64,000 nt of DNA from UBA2421 sp002343075 (GTDB lineage: Bacteria; Planctomycetota; Phycisphaerae; Tepidisphaerales; Tepidisphaeraceae). Below, piece after piece: positions 41,583 to 51,310 of the stretch (the stretch's first letter is position 1; every line of letters begins with the position of its first letter). Location of the stretch: assembly GCA_937982565.1 (NCBI GenBank), contig CALJLN010000023.1, positions 62,001 through 126,000 of the forward strand. Direction: 5' to 3'. A model generated the notes under the pieces. It was not told where the DNA came from, did no database searches, and was given only the letters and a program-made list of their open reading frames with translations. Made by a program: the position numbers and the translations under genes.

Positions 41583-43589
41583 ATGAAAATCAGTCTAAAC
41601 TGGCTTAAAGATTACCTTCCCGGCGAATCAGACCCGCGCGCATTCGCCGACGCGCTCACCTTCGGCGGTCTGCCTGTCGAGGTCATCGAACAACACGGCG
41701 ATGACACCGTGCTTGATGTCGAGGTCACCAGCAACCGCGGCGACTGTCTCTCTCATGCCGGCGTGGCGCGGGAGCTTTCGGCGCTGCTCACTCGGCCGTT
41801 CGAGCCGGTGAAGACGGTCGTCACCGAGGTGACAACGCCGGCCAGCTCGGCGTGCAAGGTTGAGATCGCTGATCTGGGGCTTTGTCCTTACTACGGCGCG
41901 CGGGTGATTCGAAATGTGAAGATCGGCCCCTCACCCGGCTGGATGGCCAAACGACTTGAGGCTGCGGGGGTGCGATCGATCAACAATGTGGTGGATTGCA
42001 CGAACTACGTCATGCTCGAGCTCGGTCAGCCGCTGCATGCGTTTGATCTGGACCGGGTGACCGATGGGCACATCGTGGTGCGCACCGCGCGCCCGGGCGA
42101 ATCGCTCGTGACGCTCGACGGGCACGAGAGAAAGCTCGCCGCCGACATGCTCTGCATCTGTGACGCGCAGAAGCCGATCGCGCTGGCGGGGGTGATGGGT
42201 GGGCTGCACAGCGAAGTGTCGGGCGCGACGAGAAACATCCTGCTCGAATCAGCACTGTTCGCCCCGCTATCGGTTCGACGGACGGCCCGCATGCTCACGA
42301 TGAAGAGTGACGCATCGTATCGATTCGAGCGAGGAATCGACCCCGCCCTGCCGCCAATCGCCGCGGTGCGGTGCGCGCAGCTCATTGTCCAGACTGCCGG
42401 AGGCGAGTTGCTGTCTGGCATTGTCGAGGCAGGGTCAGCCCAGCCGCCGCCGAAACTGCTGACGCTGCGCATGGCGAAGCTGCAACGGGTGCTCGGGATC
42501 GACATCAAAAAGCAGGATGCGGTCAGCGCACTGGCCCGCCTGCAATTGACGCCGAAAGACAGGGGCGACGCGATCGAATGCGTCATCCCATCGTATCGAA
42601 ATGACTTGAACATCGAAGTCGATCTGGTTGAGGAAGTGGCAAGAATCGTCGGCTATCACCACATTGGTGTGCGCGAGACGATTCAGATTCAACTCACCCC
42701 CCCGGAGCTTGGCCGCAAAGCCGAGGAGAAGATCCGCCAGAGTCTCATCGGCAGTGGGTTTTTTGAGGCGGTCACGTTCAGCTTCGCCACCGACGGGCTG
42801 GCAGAGTTATTCGCGCCGAAGGGTGTGCGCCTGTGCCAGGCCGACCCAAAGACGCGCAAGGCCGACAGCAACCTTCGTCCGAGCATTCTGATCGGCCTGA
42901 TCGAAGCCGTGGCGCGCAATCACACCGTCGGCGTGACTGGTGCGAGGCTCTTCGAGATGGGCAGCACATTCTGGCACGCGCCCGACGGCAGCGTCGATGA
43001 GCGGAAGCGACTCGGATTTGTTGGCGCATGCGATTATCGAGCCCTGCGCGGCTCGCTGGAAGTCCTGCTGGCCTCACTGGACCCGAGAAAGTCAGTCGAG
43101 ATCGTCCCCGGCCAAGCTGAAGGCTTTGCCGCGGGATCGACCGGCAAAGTGCTGTGGAACGGCGACGAAATCGGCGTGATCGGGGTTATCAGCAAGCCCG
43201 TTGCGGAGAAGCTCGACTTGCGTCAGGCAGTGGTAGCAGCCGAGTTGGATTTGCCTGTGCTGGTTGATGGAACGCAACATGTTCGACAGTTGAATCCGCT
43301 GCCGAAGTTTCCTGCGGTGCGGCGCGACCTTTCGCTAGTTGTCGGTGAACAGACGCGATTTGCGGCCATACAGAAGCTGGTGCAGGAGCAGAAGCTGTCG
43401 CAGCTCGAGGATGTCGATTACGTCACGACCTATCGCGGCAAACCTCTGGAAAAGTCGCAGAAAAGTGTCACCATCACCTTGGTCTTCCGCTCGCCGACAG
43501 GCACGCTCACCAGCGAAAATGTGGATGCGTCAGTGGAAAAGGTGGTGGCGGCGGCCAAGGCAACCTTGGGCGCTACCCTGCGCAGCTAG
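41583..43589 (+). CDS. pheT: Phenylalanine-tRNA ligase beta subunit, short form without the EMAP/OB domain
   Basis: A 668-residue protein, shorter than the usual ~790. It begins MKISLNWLKDYLPGESDP; after GLPVEVIEQHGDD it passes straight into VLDVEVTSNRGDCLSHAGVARE, so the ~110-residue tRNA-binding (EMAP/OB-fold) insertion is absent. B3/B4 editing domain (about 85-270), B5 domains, the core synthetase-like region and the C-terminal FDX-ACB domain (LPKFPAVRRDLSLVV to the end) are present. pheS is not in the window. A terminator follows 17 bases after the stop. Confidence 0.93.
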   Translation: MKISLNWLKDYLPGESDPRAFADALTFGGLPVEVIEQHGDDTVLDVEVTSNRGDCLSHAGVARELSALLTRPFEPVKTVVTEVTTPASSACKVEIADLGLCPYYGARVIRNVKIGPSPGWMAKRLEAAGVRSINNVVDCTNYVMLELGQPLHAFDLDRVTDGHIVVRTARPGESLVTLDGHERKLAADMLCICDAQKPIALAGVMGGLHSEVSGATRNILLESALFAPLSVRRTARMLTMKSDASYRFERGIDPALPPIAAVRCAQLIVQTAGGELLSGIVEAGSAQPPPKLLTLRMAKLQRVLGIDIKKQDAVSALARLQLTPKDRGDAIECVIPSYRNDLNIEVDLVEEVARIVGYHHIGVRETIQIQLTPPELGRKAEEKIRQSLIGSGFFEAVTFSFATDGLAELFAPKGVRLCQADPKTRKADSNLRPSILIGLIEAVARNHTVGVTGARLFEMGSTFWHAPDGSVDERKRLGFVGACDYRALRGSLEVLLASLDPRKSVEIVPGQAEGFAAGSTGKVLWNGDEIGVIGVISKPVAEKLDLRQAVVAAELDLPVLVDGTQHVRQLNPLPKFPAVRRDLSLVVGEQTRFAAIQKLVQEQKLSQLEDVDYVTTYRGKPLEKSQKSVTITLVFRSPTGTLTSENVDASVEKVVAAAKATLGATLRS

Positions 43590-43605
43590 CACGATGTAGA
43601 AACAA

Positions 43606-43642
43606 CCCCGCGGGCGACGCTCGAAGTCGCCCGCGGGGTGTT
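43606..43642 (+). terminator. Bidirectional terminator between pheT and the DUF4190 gene
   Basis: A perfect 13-bp stem (CCCCGCGGGCGAC at 43606-43618 with GTCGCCCGCGGGG at 43626-43638) with a seven-base loop. It is followed by TGTTAA on plus and TTGTTTC on minus and lies between converging genes. Confidence 0.7.
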
Positions 43643-43703
43643 AATCGACCGGTCTACATCCTGGCCCTCGATCGGCATCCGCATGGATCGGCAAGGGTGG
43701 CGG

Positions 43704-44336
43704 TCAGTCAAACTTGATGTCGACGACCTTAAACTTACCGGCCCCGCCGTCGTCGAGGGAAATGCTGAACTGCTTTGCGCCGGCCTTCTCGAACGTCGCG
43801 GTGCCGCGCATCTCGATGGTGTTTCGGCCGTTGGTCTGCCGTGCATTGATGCCATTCCAGCTCATGCTGACTCCCGTCACCTTGCCCCAGTCTTTCATCT
43901 CGTCTCGCAATGAACCCAACTCAGTTGGTGACATGGTGGTGTTGGCGGCGGCCTCAGAGAGATTGCCATCGACAATGGATGCCAGAAACGGGCGAGCAGC
44001 CTCGCCGGCAAGCTCCTTAAACTTACCCATTCCCCAGAACATTGTGCCGCCGATGCCGATGCTGATGAGCGAAAAAACCAGCCCAAGGATGATCCCCGTA
44101 ATCGCCAGACCCCGACCTTTTACATTCGGATTGCTCGTCGCCTTGATACCAAAAATGCCGGTGATGACGGCGATGAGTCCGGTGATTACGAAACAACCCA
44201 GAATGCCGCTGATCAGGCTGATAATCGCTGCTGCGCTCGTGGTGGTCGGCTGCGGCTGGCCATATCCCACCGGCTGGCCATAACTCGGAGGCATCGACCC
44301 CGGCGGCGGAGGTGGAGGAACGTTGAATTGTGACAT
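43704..44336 (-). CDS. DUF4190 membrane protein
   Basis: A 210-residue protein. The N-terminus is Pro/Gly/Tyr/Gln-rich (MSQFNVPPPPPPGSMPPSYG), followed by two membrane segments with the DUF4190 pattern AAIISLISGILGCFVITGLIAVITGIFGI and GLAITGIILGLVFSLIS (in parts). The C-terminal ~100 residues are a soluble domain with NTIEMRGTATFEKAGAKQF. Function unknown. It is convergent with pheT. Confidence 0.82.
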   Translation of the reverse strand: MSQFNVPPPPPPGSMPPSYGQPVGYGQPQPTTTSAAAIISLISGILGCFVITGLIAVITGIFGIKATSNPNVKGRGLAITGIILGLVFSLISIGIGGTMFWGMGKFKELAGEAARPFLASIVDGNLSEAAANTTMSPTELGSLRDEMKDWGKVTGVSMSWNGINARQTNGRNTIEMRGTATFEKAGAKQFSISLDDGGAGKFKVVDIKFD

Positions 44337-44437
44337 GGAGATCTCCAGAAAAAAAGTTCAAACTGCCCCGACCGCTCGATTCTAAGCACAACTGGCTGCG
44401 ATGCGAATAGGGGGCGCTATCCAATGCAACTGCAAAG

Positions 44438-46534
44438 CTACGACTCACCCGGATCGGGTTCGGTCAGATCGACCGGTGCGTGCAACATGCCCCACAACAC
44501 CACCACGCTGCGCGCCTTGGCATTGTAGGGTCCTTTCTCGATCGGCACGCCGGTCTGGTGTGTCCGCACTTCTTCTCCCGCGGGAAGAGAAGTATCGAGA
44601 AGCCGCAGCCAGGCGTTGCGCGGCTTCGGCGGGCGCGGGGTGTCAAAGTCCAGGTCGTACTCGCTGCCGTTGAAGATCAGATGATAAACTTCATCGCCAC
44701 CTGCAGTTGTAATGGTGACCGATACGCAGCGGCTGTGGTCGGCCCAATCGGCTTGGCGAAGCTTGGTGCTATGCCACCGGATCTTTGCGTGCCGAAGCCG
44801 CTCGGCGAGCGTGCGATGTTCTCGAACCACCGGAGACGACTCGAGCCGTAGTCGAATCAGGCTCTTCACAAACTCGTGGAACACCCGGTTCTGTTCCACC
44901 AGTCGCCAGTCAAACCAACTCAACTCGTTGTCCTGACAATAGCCATTGTTATTGCCATTTTGTGTGCGGCGGACTTCGTCGCCCATGTTGATCATCGGCG
45001 TGCCGAGCGAAACCATGAGAATTGCCATGGCATTCTTACACAACCGATCGCGCAGCGCGTTCACCGATGCGTCCTCGGTCGGCCCTTCCGCTCCGCAGTT
45101 GGTGCCGAGGTTATCTTCGGTGCCGTCGCGATTGTCTTCCAGGTTGGCCTCGTTGTGCTTGCTGCCGTAGCTGTAGAGGTCATTGAGCGTGAAACCGTCG
45201 TGACAAGTGACGTAGTTGATGCTGTTTTCGGCGCACCGGCCGTCTCGCTCGAAAAGGTCGGGGCTGCCAAGAATGCGTGAAGCCAGCCCGCGAATGGCCC
45301 CGCCGTCGCCGCGGACAAACTTCCGGACGTCGTTGCGGAAGTGGTCGTTCCATTCCGACCAGCGATGCCCCCCGAAATGGCCCACCTGGTTTAGCCCGGC
45401 ACAATCCCAAGGCTCGGCAATGAGCTTCACACCTGCCAGAGCAGGATCGGTGGCCATTTCCCACACAATCGGCGGATCTTTCATCACGCGCCCCTTGTGA
45501 TCGCGGGCAAAAATCGGGGCGAGATCAAATCGAAAACCATCGACGTGCATGTGCTGCACCCAATACCGCAGGCTGTCGAGCACCATTCGCCGCACCACCG
45601 AATGGCTGGCATTAATCGTGTTACCGCAACCGGTGAAGTTGGAATACTTGCTGCGGTCCTTTTCCAGGATGTAGTAAGCCGTGTTTTCAAACCCGCGGTA
45701 GCAAAACGTCGGGCCTGTCTCATTCCCTTCGGCGGTATGGTTGTATACCACATCGAGAATCACCTCGATTCCCGCTCGATGCAGCGCCTTGATCATGTCA
45801 CGAAACTCGTCCGCCGCTGCGAGCGGGTCGCGCGCGATGCTGAATTGCGCGTGCGGTGAGAAGAAACTAACCGTGGTATAGCCCCAATAATTCGTGAGCT
45901 TCGAGGGGGTCTCCTGCACATCGAATTGGTGCACCGGCAACAGCTCGACGGTCGTAATGCCGAGGTCTTTCAGATAGTCAATCTTATCAATCAGCCCCGC
46001 GTAGGTTCCGCGGCGAGCGGGCTCAAGCCCGGACGACTCGTGCGCAGTAAATCCCCGCACATGCATCTCATACACAATCGTTTTCCCCGGCGGGCATCGA
46101 ACGGGCTTGTCACCTTCCCAGTCATACCGGGTCGGGTCGAGCACGGCACTCTTCATGGCGATGTCGATCGGGCCGCCCGGCTGCTTCAGCGCGTTTCGGT
46201 CATACCCCGGCGGGGTGTGAACGGCCCGGCTGTAGGGGTCGATGAGAATCTTGGCCGCATCAAACCGGTGGCCATGATCGGGCGCGTATGGGCCGTGACA
46301 TCGATAGGCATAAATCTGCCCATGTCCAACCCCCTGCACCCAGGCATGCCAGTAGCTGTCCGTACGATGGTGCTCGGGGTTGAGAATGATCGTGCAGGAA
46401 GGCTCTGCGGCGTCGGGGCGGTCGAAGAGTAGTAATTCGACCACATTGGCATGGCGCGAATAGACGCAGAAGTTCACGCCGTCGCGATCAATCTGTGCCC
46501 CCAGAAGATCCGGTCGGCCTCGTTCAACATTCAT
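44438..46534 (-). CDS. glgX: Glycogen debranching enzyme (isoamylase type, GH13)
   Basis: A 698-residue enzyme that cleaves alpha-1,6 branches of glycogen. The N-terminal CBM48-like domain (GRPDLLGAQIDRDGVNFCVY) leads to the GH13 barrel: DVVYNHTAEGN (about residues 263-273), GFRFDLAPIFARD with the nucleophile Asp (about 334), LIAEPWDC with the acid Glu (about 370), and NYVTCHDGFTLNDL (about 441-454). Length fits GlgX. It is a lone gene; no other glg gene is nearby. It is divergent from the glycosidase gene at 46676. Confidence 0.95.
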   Translation of the reverse strand: MNVERGRPDLLGAQIDRDGVNFCVYSRHANVVELLLFDRPDAAEPSCTIILNPEHHRTDSYWHAWVQGVGHGQIYAYRCHGPYAPDHGHRFDAAKILIDPYSRAVHTPPGYDRNALKQPGGPIDIAMKSAVLDPTRYDWEGDKPVRCPPGKTIVYEMHVRGFTAHESSGLEPARRGTYAGLIDKIDYLKDLGITTVELLPVHQFDVQETPSKLTNYWGYTTVSFFSPHAQFSIARDPLAAADEFRDMIKALHRAGIEVILDVVYNHTAEGNETGPTFCYRGFENTAYYILEKDRSKYSNFTGCGNTINASHSVVRRMVLDSLRYWVQHMHVDGFRFDLAPIFARDHKGRVMKDPPIVWEMATDPALAGVKLIAEPWDCAGLNQVGHFGGHRWSEWNDHFRNDVRKFVRGDGGAIRGLASRILGSPDLFERDGRCAENSINYVTCHDGFTLNDLYSYGSKHNEANLEDNRDGTEDNLGTNCGAEGPTEDASVNALRDRLCKNAMAILMVSLGTPMINMGDEVRRTQNGNNNGYCQDNELSWFDWRLVEQNRVFHEFVKSLIRLRLESSPVVREHRTLAERLRHAKIRWHSTKLRQADWADHSRCVSVTITTAGGDEVYHLIFNGSEYDLDFDTPRPPKPRNAWLRLLDTSLPAGEEVRTHQTGVPIEKGPYNAKARSVVVLWGMLHAPVDLTEPDPGES

Positions 46535-46675
46535 CAGGCAACTTGCTCACTTCCGAGTTCAAACGCATCCTCTAACCTGCCGAACGGCTGCGCAATCGGC
46601 GAATTTTTATCCTATCGGCGATCAATTCCCTGTTCCACGCTGTAAATCTACCGCCGAATCGATTATTATATAATT

Positions 46676-48070
46676 ATGCGCAATTGGTTGATAATCCTCG
46701 TTGTGATTGCCCTTCAAACTGGTTGCATGAGCCCCGGCTTGATGCAGCCAGCCAGTGCCGCCGAGCCGGAGTTACGCGGCACGTGGGTCACCACCACCGC
46801 CAATCACGCCATCAGTTCGCCTGAAAACACCGCACTTTCAATGAAACAGCTTCGGGAGATCGGCCTCAACACCGTTTATGTCGAAGTCTGGAAGAACGGC
46901 TACACCGAGTTCCCCAGCCCGACACTGAAGGCCGTCACGGGTGTCGACATGAAGATAAATCCATCTCCAGACAAGCCAGCCTTACAACGGGATCTGCTGC
47001 AGGAAACTCTCATCGAAGCTCACCGCAACAGCCTCGTGTACATCGCATGGTTCGAGTACGGCTTCATGGCGGCAGTGAAGGGGACTTCCAACGAACTGGC
47101 CGCCCGGCAGGACTGGCTCAGTCGCGACAAGAACGGCGATGTCATCGCCAAGAACGGCTTCATCTGGCTCAACCCACTTCACCCCGACGCTCAAGATCTG
47201 CTCATCGGCATCGTGAAAGACGCCATCGTCAAGTATGACATCGACGGCATTCAGCTCGATGACCGCATCGTCTGGCCGTACATCGACATGGGCTACGACG
47301 ACTTCACAAGGAACATGTACAAACAAGAGACCGGGCGCGATGCGCCCGACGATCCGCGTGAGCCGAAGTGGGTCGAGTGGCGCATGCAGAAGGTTGAGGC
47401 GTTCAGCAAGCGATTTGTGCGAGAAATGCGCGAAGCGGGCGGGCCTGATCTGATCATCTCGCTTTCACCCGGCCCGCACCCCTGGGCGATGGAAAACTAT
47501 CTCATCGACTGGCCCAGTTGGAGCCGCTGGACGGATAATCCGACGTGGGACGAATACATTCCACAGGTGTATCGCTTCGCGTACGACCGATTTGCCAAGG
47601 ACTGGCGCGAGCAGGTGGAGTTTATGGGTGAGGGCAACAAGGACCTGATTGCGGGCATCCGGCTTGTGGGCGAAGGGGACGATTGCAGGGAGGATGAAGT
47701 GGCCAAACATGCCGAAGTTACCCGCGAAACAAAGAGCATGGGGCATTGCTGGTGGTACAGCCGGGGGGTTTTGGATGTGTTTCCGAAGCTACTGACCGAG
47801 TTCTACGACGTGGCCAACAAGGGCCACGCCCCGCACCCCAAACGCCCCGCCGACTGGCGGCCGGCACCCGTCGTGGCCAAGAAACACGCCGACGGCCACT
47901 GGCACACCACCGCCCCGACGGCGGGGACCTATCGGCTCATCGTGAAAGCGAACGACTCATGGTCCCAACAGGGAACCGTTACGCTCGACGCCGGACAAAG
48001 CTGGTCTACAGACCTGGAGGGAGTTGACGCTGCAGAACTGCTGATTCAGCGGCGGAAGTTGGCCGACTAA
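46676..48070 (+). CDS. GHL10-type glycoside hydrolase-like lipoprotein
   Basis: A 464-residue protein. The start MRNWLIILVVIALQTGCMSPG gives a lipoprotein signal with Cys17. The body is a TIM-barrel of the GHL10/DUF187 kind: ELRGTWVTTTANHAISS, YVEVWKNGYTEFPSP, GFIWLNPLHPDAQDLLIGIV, IDGIQLDDRIVWPY and PQVYRF. Asp residues in QLDDR are the likely catalytic acids. The last 80 residues look like a beta-sandwich (TAGTYRLIVKANDSWS). Substrate unknown. A TATAAT-like string at 46669-46674 touches the start codon, so the mapped start deserves care. Confidence 0.85.
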   Translation: MRNWLIILVVIALQTGCMSPGLMQPASAAEPELRGTWVTTTANHAISSPENTALSMKQLREIGLNTVYVEVWKNGYTEFPSPTLKAVTGVDMKINPSPDKPALQRDLLQETLIEAHRNSLVYIAWFEYGFMAAVKGTSNELAARQDWLSRDKNGDVIAKNGFIWLNPLHPDAQDLLIGIVKDAIVKYDIDGIQLDDRIVWPYIDMGYDDFTRNMYKQETGRDAPDDPREPKWVEWRMQKVEAFSKRFVREMREAGGPDLIISLSPGPHPWAMENYLIDWPSWSRWTDNPTWDEYIPQVYRFAYDRFAKDWREQVEFMGEGNKDLIAGIRLVGEGDDCREDEVAKHAEVTRETKSMGHCWWYSRGVLDVFPKLLTEFYDVANKGHAPHPKRPADWRPAPVVAKKHADGHWHTTAPTAGTYRLIVKANDSWSQQGTVTLDAGQSWSTDLEGVDAAELLIQRRKLAD

Positions 48071-48151
48071 GGCTATGCTCTAGCTGAATAAACCGTCATC
48101 CCAGAGTTTGAGCGAGAAAACGCACGTTGCCTGGGCAAGTATGTTACAATC

Positions 48152-48370
48152 ATGTCTATGAAAATCGTTTTAGAACGACATTCCGACGGCTATGTAGCTT
48201 ATCCGCTCGGGTTGAAGGGCGTTGTGGTCGGCCAAGGTGATACCTACGACGAAGCCCTGGCCGATGTAACATCGGCGATCAAGTTCCACATTGAGACGTT
48301 CGGCGAGAATGCGTTCGATCCGGATTCAGAGGTCATTGAGGCTTTTCTTACTGAAGCCAGCGTCAAGTAA
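48152..48370 (+). CDS. hicB: HicB-type antitoxin
   Basis: A 72-residue protein with the HicB partial RNase-H-like fold: MKIVLERHSDGYVAYPLGLKG, VVVGQGDTYDEALADVTSAI. It lacks a DNA-binding extension, so it is a short type. It is followed directly by hicA with a one-base overlap (stop TAA shares its last A with the ATG), so it should neutralise that toxin. The antitoxin gene comes first, the opposite of the classical hicAB order. Confidence 0.88.
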   Translation: MSMKIVLERHSDGYVAYPLGLKGVVVGQGDTYDEALADVTSAIKFHIETFGENAFDPDSEVIEAFLTEASVK

Positions 48371-48609
48371 TGCCAAAGTTTCCCATCGACGCGCCAAAGT
48401 CACGCGTGCTCGGAGCACTTCAGCGGCAGGGATTTGTAACCGTGCGCGAACGGGAACACATCTCGATGAGTCGCCAGAATCTCGACGGGTCCACCACACC
48501 GTTAACCATGCCCAACCACACCACGCTGAAGTCATCGACGCTCCGCACAATCCTCACCCAATCAGGGATTGCGCGGGAAGAGTTTCTGCGAGCTTACGAA
48601 AACTCATGA
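48370..48609 (+). CDS. hicA: HicA-type mRNA interferase toxin
   Basis: A 79-residue double-stranded-RNA-binding-like protein: KSRVLGALQRQGFVTVREREHISMSRQ. The catalytic His is in REREHISM (about residue 31), where most HicA have a GxH. The rest follows the family (LTMPNHTTLKSSTLRTILTQSGIAREEFLRAY). The end overlaps the ATG of the ROK gene by four bases (ATGA), so three genes may be one unit. Confidence 0.88.
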   Translation: MPKFPIDAPKSRVLGALQRQGFVTVREREHISMSRQNLDGSTTPLTMPNHTTLKSSTLRTILTQSGIAREEFLRAYENS

Positions 48610-49505
48610 TATCCCTCGGAATCGACATCGGCGGAACCAGTGCCAAACTCGCGCTGATCGAGTGCCCCGGCGGGGGCGGTTCATTGACCCCGTCCTCCGC
48701 ACCCTCAACAGCTTCCCCAACCAAAACACACTGGACTGCACAATCGCCTTTCTACGCGCGACCGGATACCAACTCTCTCGTCAATGCGCTGAGGCAGGCA
48801 GTGCAAGGCAAATCGCTCGCCTGCGACTTTGCCGGCATTTGTGTCCCGGGTCTACTTGACCGCGAAAGACGCATGATCACGCTCAGCGTGAATGTGCCGG
48901 GTTTGATGAATGTAACGCTGGATGAAATCGTCCGCCGAGCGTTTGGCGACGCCGTGCCTGCGGTGCAGATCATTAACGACGCCGTCGCCACCGCGACCGA
49001 TGCCATCGCGGCCAAACGCCTGAATGGACGCGTGATGTCCATTGCAATCGGCACCGGCGTCGGCATGGGCGTGCTTGACGACGGCATACCACTGATGATC
49101 GAAGGCGCTTCGCCGGGACACATCGGCCAGATCGATGTCAGCATCGAAGGCCATGAATGCATCGGCCCCGACGGCGGGCGCGGAAGCCTCGAAGGATACA
49201 TCGGCGTGCCGGTGCTGGTTGCGCGATACGGTTCGACCGATGCATTTCTCCAGTCGGCCGACGCCGATCAGCCGCCCATCCGGGCGCTGGTGCGGGCGAT
49301 TCGCATCGGCCACGCGATTTATCGTCCAAATCATGTGCTGCTGGTCGGCGGCATTGGCACGCGGCTTCGGCGCATTGGCCAACAGATTAAGTCTGCCTGC
49401 GACGACCACCTGACCAGCGTCGCGCGCCCTGATTGGCAACTCCACTTCGGCGAGCACGACTTCCACGCCGCCCAAGGCGCTGCGCGGCTGGCCGCAATCG
49501 GATAA
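48606..49505 (+). CDS. ROK family sugar kinase-like protein
   Basis: A 299-residue protein of the ROK/glucokinase fold. The ATP-binding LGIDIGGTSAKLALIE is at residues 4-19; further motifs are VNVPGLM..., IINDAVATATDAI, SIAIGTGVGMGVLDDG and ASPGHIGQIDVSIEG. The usual ROK zinc-binding CxCGxxGC motif is absent, replaced by GHECIGPDGGRGSLEGY. It may phosphorylate a sugar or act as a ROK-like regulator without a DNA-binding domain. ATG 48606 overlaps the hicA stop, indicating translational coupling to a toxin-antitoxin pair. Confidence 0.85.
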   Translation: MISLGIDIGGTSAKLALIECPGGGGSLTPSSAPSTASPTKTHWTAQSPFYARPDTNSLVNALRQAVQGKSLACDFAGICVPGLLDRERRMITLSVNVPGLMNVTLDEIVRRAFGDAVPAVQIINDAVATATDAIAAKRLNGRVMSIAIGTGVGMGVLDDGIPLMIEGASPGHIGQIDVSIEGHECIGPDGGRGSLEGYIGVPVLVARYGSTDAFLQSADADQPPIRALVRAIRIGHAIYRPNHVLLVGGIGTRLRRIGQQIKSACDDHLTSVARPDWQLHFGEHDFHAAQGAARLAAIG

Positions 49506-49534
49506 GGTCCGCATCGAGTCGAATTCACGAGCCG

Positions 49535-51040
49535 CTAACTCGCGCCGAGCTTGCGCAGCATCTCCTGCACGGCGGGGTTGCCTTCGGCCTGCTGTATCAT
49601 CGTCGTACCTGCGTTATTGGCGGGGATATCGAGCCGCGCCCCTGCGTTGACGAGCAACTGCACCGTCTTCAGATAATCACCCTTCTTATGCTGGCACGCC
49701 TTCGCCCCATGGGCCGCCCAGCCGAGCGGCGTCGAGCCGTGCGTTGGGTCTTTCTGTTCGAGATCGCACCGCCCGGCTTTTAGCAGCCGCTCGACGAGCG
49801 CTGCGGCTCCCGTCCACGCGGCCTGGTGGAGTGTCGATCCGCCGTCAAGTCCGGTGGCCGTCGGGTCGAAGCCCAGATCAATCATCAGCAGCGCCGCGGG
49901 ATCGTTTCGCAGGTGCGCGGCGTGCGGCAACAACTTATGATCATCCGACGTCAGTTTCGCGAGGATGTCCGGCGCCCCGGCGACGATCGCCTGCGCTGCG
50001 GCTTCATCCCCCGCCCAAGCTGCATCGAGCAATCGCGTCTTCTCGGCGGAGTATTGATCGATCACCGCGACGACGCCTGGGTGGCCCGCTTCGATCGCCA
50101 CCTGCCGGGCCGACTTGTTCCAACCAAGCTCCCAGCAATAAATGTGCTTGGGTGGGACGAGGTCATAACCCGGGAAATTCACCCGCGCCCCCGCCACGTT
50201 CGGCTCGTCGGCCAGAATTTTTCGAGCAGTTTCCGCATCGCCGAGATGCGCCGCCATGAAAATGTCGGCGGTCGCACCACGTTCAAGCAACCTGCGGCAA
50301 ACCTGCGGACGTGACACAAGCGCATACTGCGCGGGGGTTGAACGATGATCGATGCATCGCGCATCGAGATGCGCGCCGGCATCGATCAGCAGATCAGCAA
50401 TCGCCACGGTCGCGGCTTCGTGCAGCGGCGTCTTCCCATCACCGCCGCGGGTATGAACCAGTTCGCTGTTTTCACTGAGCATCGCGCGCAGCTCATCAGC
50501 CCACCCCAACCGCGCCGCCGCGTTGGCGGTCAGCGTCGCGCCGCGTGAGATCAGGTGTCGCGCCGATGCCTCGGTCGCTTCATCCAGCGGAACAAACGGC
50601 CCATTCTCCCAGTTGCTTCCCGCATTTGGATCCGCTCCAAACTCGAGCAGGACATCAATCAACGCAACGTCCTTCGCAGCACAGTGAATCGCCCGCCGAC
50701 CGAAATCGAAGTGGGGCGCGTTGATCTGCGATCGGAGAAACTCGCTCCCGGCAAACAACCGCCGCAACTCGATGGCATCGCCGTGACGCAGCGCCGCACC
50801 CGCAGCGGCAAGTTCTTGCTGTTCGACATGGCGCACGAGCTTGGCCCAGCTTTCAAACCCTGCATCCCGCGCGATGACAAGCTGGGCATCGGCAAGTCGG
50901 TAGCGGCTGTGGCCAGGAAAGGCGCGCTTGAGGCGCGAATTCGCATCGGCATCGCCCCCGCGGGCGGCGCGAATGAGGTCTTTAGCCAACTTGTGCTGTT
51001 GCTGCAGGTGCCGCGGATTGCGGCCGGCCAAATCAGACAT
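49535..51040 (-). CDS. Ankyrin-repeat protein
   Basis: A 501-residue protein. From about residue 80 it is made of ankyrin repeats of varying quality, e.g. GKTPLHEAATVAIADLLIDAGAHLD, GGSTLHQAAWTGAAALVERLLKAG and GSTPLGWAAHGAKACQHKKG. The N-terminus (RNPRHLQQQHKLAKDLIRAARGGDADANSRLKRAFPGHS, in part) has the LAKDLIRAARGGD-type motif seen on bacterial ankyrin proteins. Ankyrin repeats bind other proteins; no enzyme motif is visible. No signal peptide, so probably cytoplasmic. Confidence 0.85.
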   Translation of the reverse strand: MSDLAGRNPRHLQQQHKLAKDLIRAARGGDADANSRLKRAFPGHSRYRLADAQLVIARDAGFESWAKLVRHVEQQELAAAGAALRHGDAIELRRLFAGSEFLRSQINAPHFDFGRRAIHCAAKDVALIDVLLEFGADPNAGSNWENGPFVPLDEATEASARHLISRGATLTANAAARLGWADELRAMLSENSELVHTRGGDGKTPLHEAATVAIADLLIDAGAHLDARCIDHRSTPAQYALVSRPQVCRRLLERGATADIFMAAHLGDAETARKILADEPNVAGARVNFPGYDLVPPKHIYCWELGWNKSARQVAIEAGHPGVVAVIDQYSAEKTRLLDAAWAGDEAAAQAIVAGAPDILAKLTSDDHKLLPHAAHLRNDPAALLMIDLGFDPTATGLDGGSTLHQAAWTGAAALVERLLKAGRCDLEQKDPTHGSTPLGWAAHGAKACQHKKGDYLKTVQLLVNAGARLDIPANNAGTTMIQQAEGNPAVQEMLRKLGAS

Positions 51041-51310
51041 GACGATCTCCTCATTAATTGCTCACCGCCCGCGAAGTGAGACTTGAAGAGAATCGTGAGT
51101 GTTGTTGCACAACGAACATCAATCAGGTGGGCGCTGCCCTTCGCGCGGACCGCAGACGTCCTGAAACGTCGAAACATTTTATCGCCCGTTGCACGGCAAT
51201 AGTCAACTAGAAATCCGAGCCGTGCGGCACAGGTCATCGCGTCTGGCTCGCAAGACATCCGGCTACACGGCCCGCGTGCAGATCATCCCGCCGCCGAGTA
51301 TGGTTGAGCG

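Noticed and set aside
46669..46674. TATAAT as a promoter for the glycosidase gene
   Set aside because: It ends one base before the ATG, so transcription would begin inside the signal peptide; probably a chance AT-rich match.
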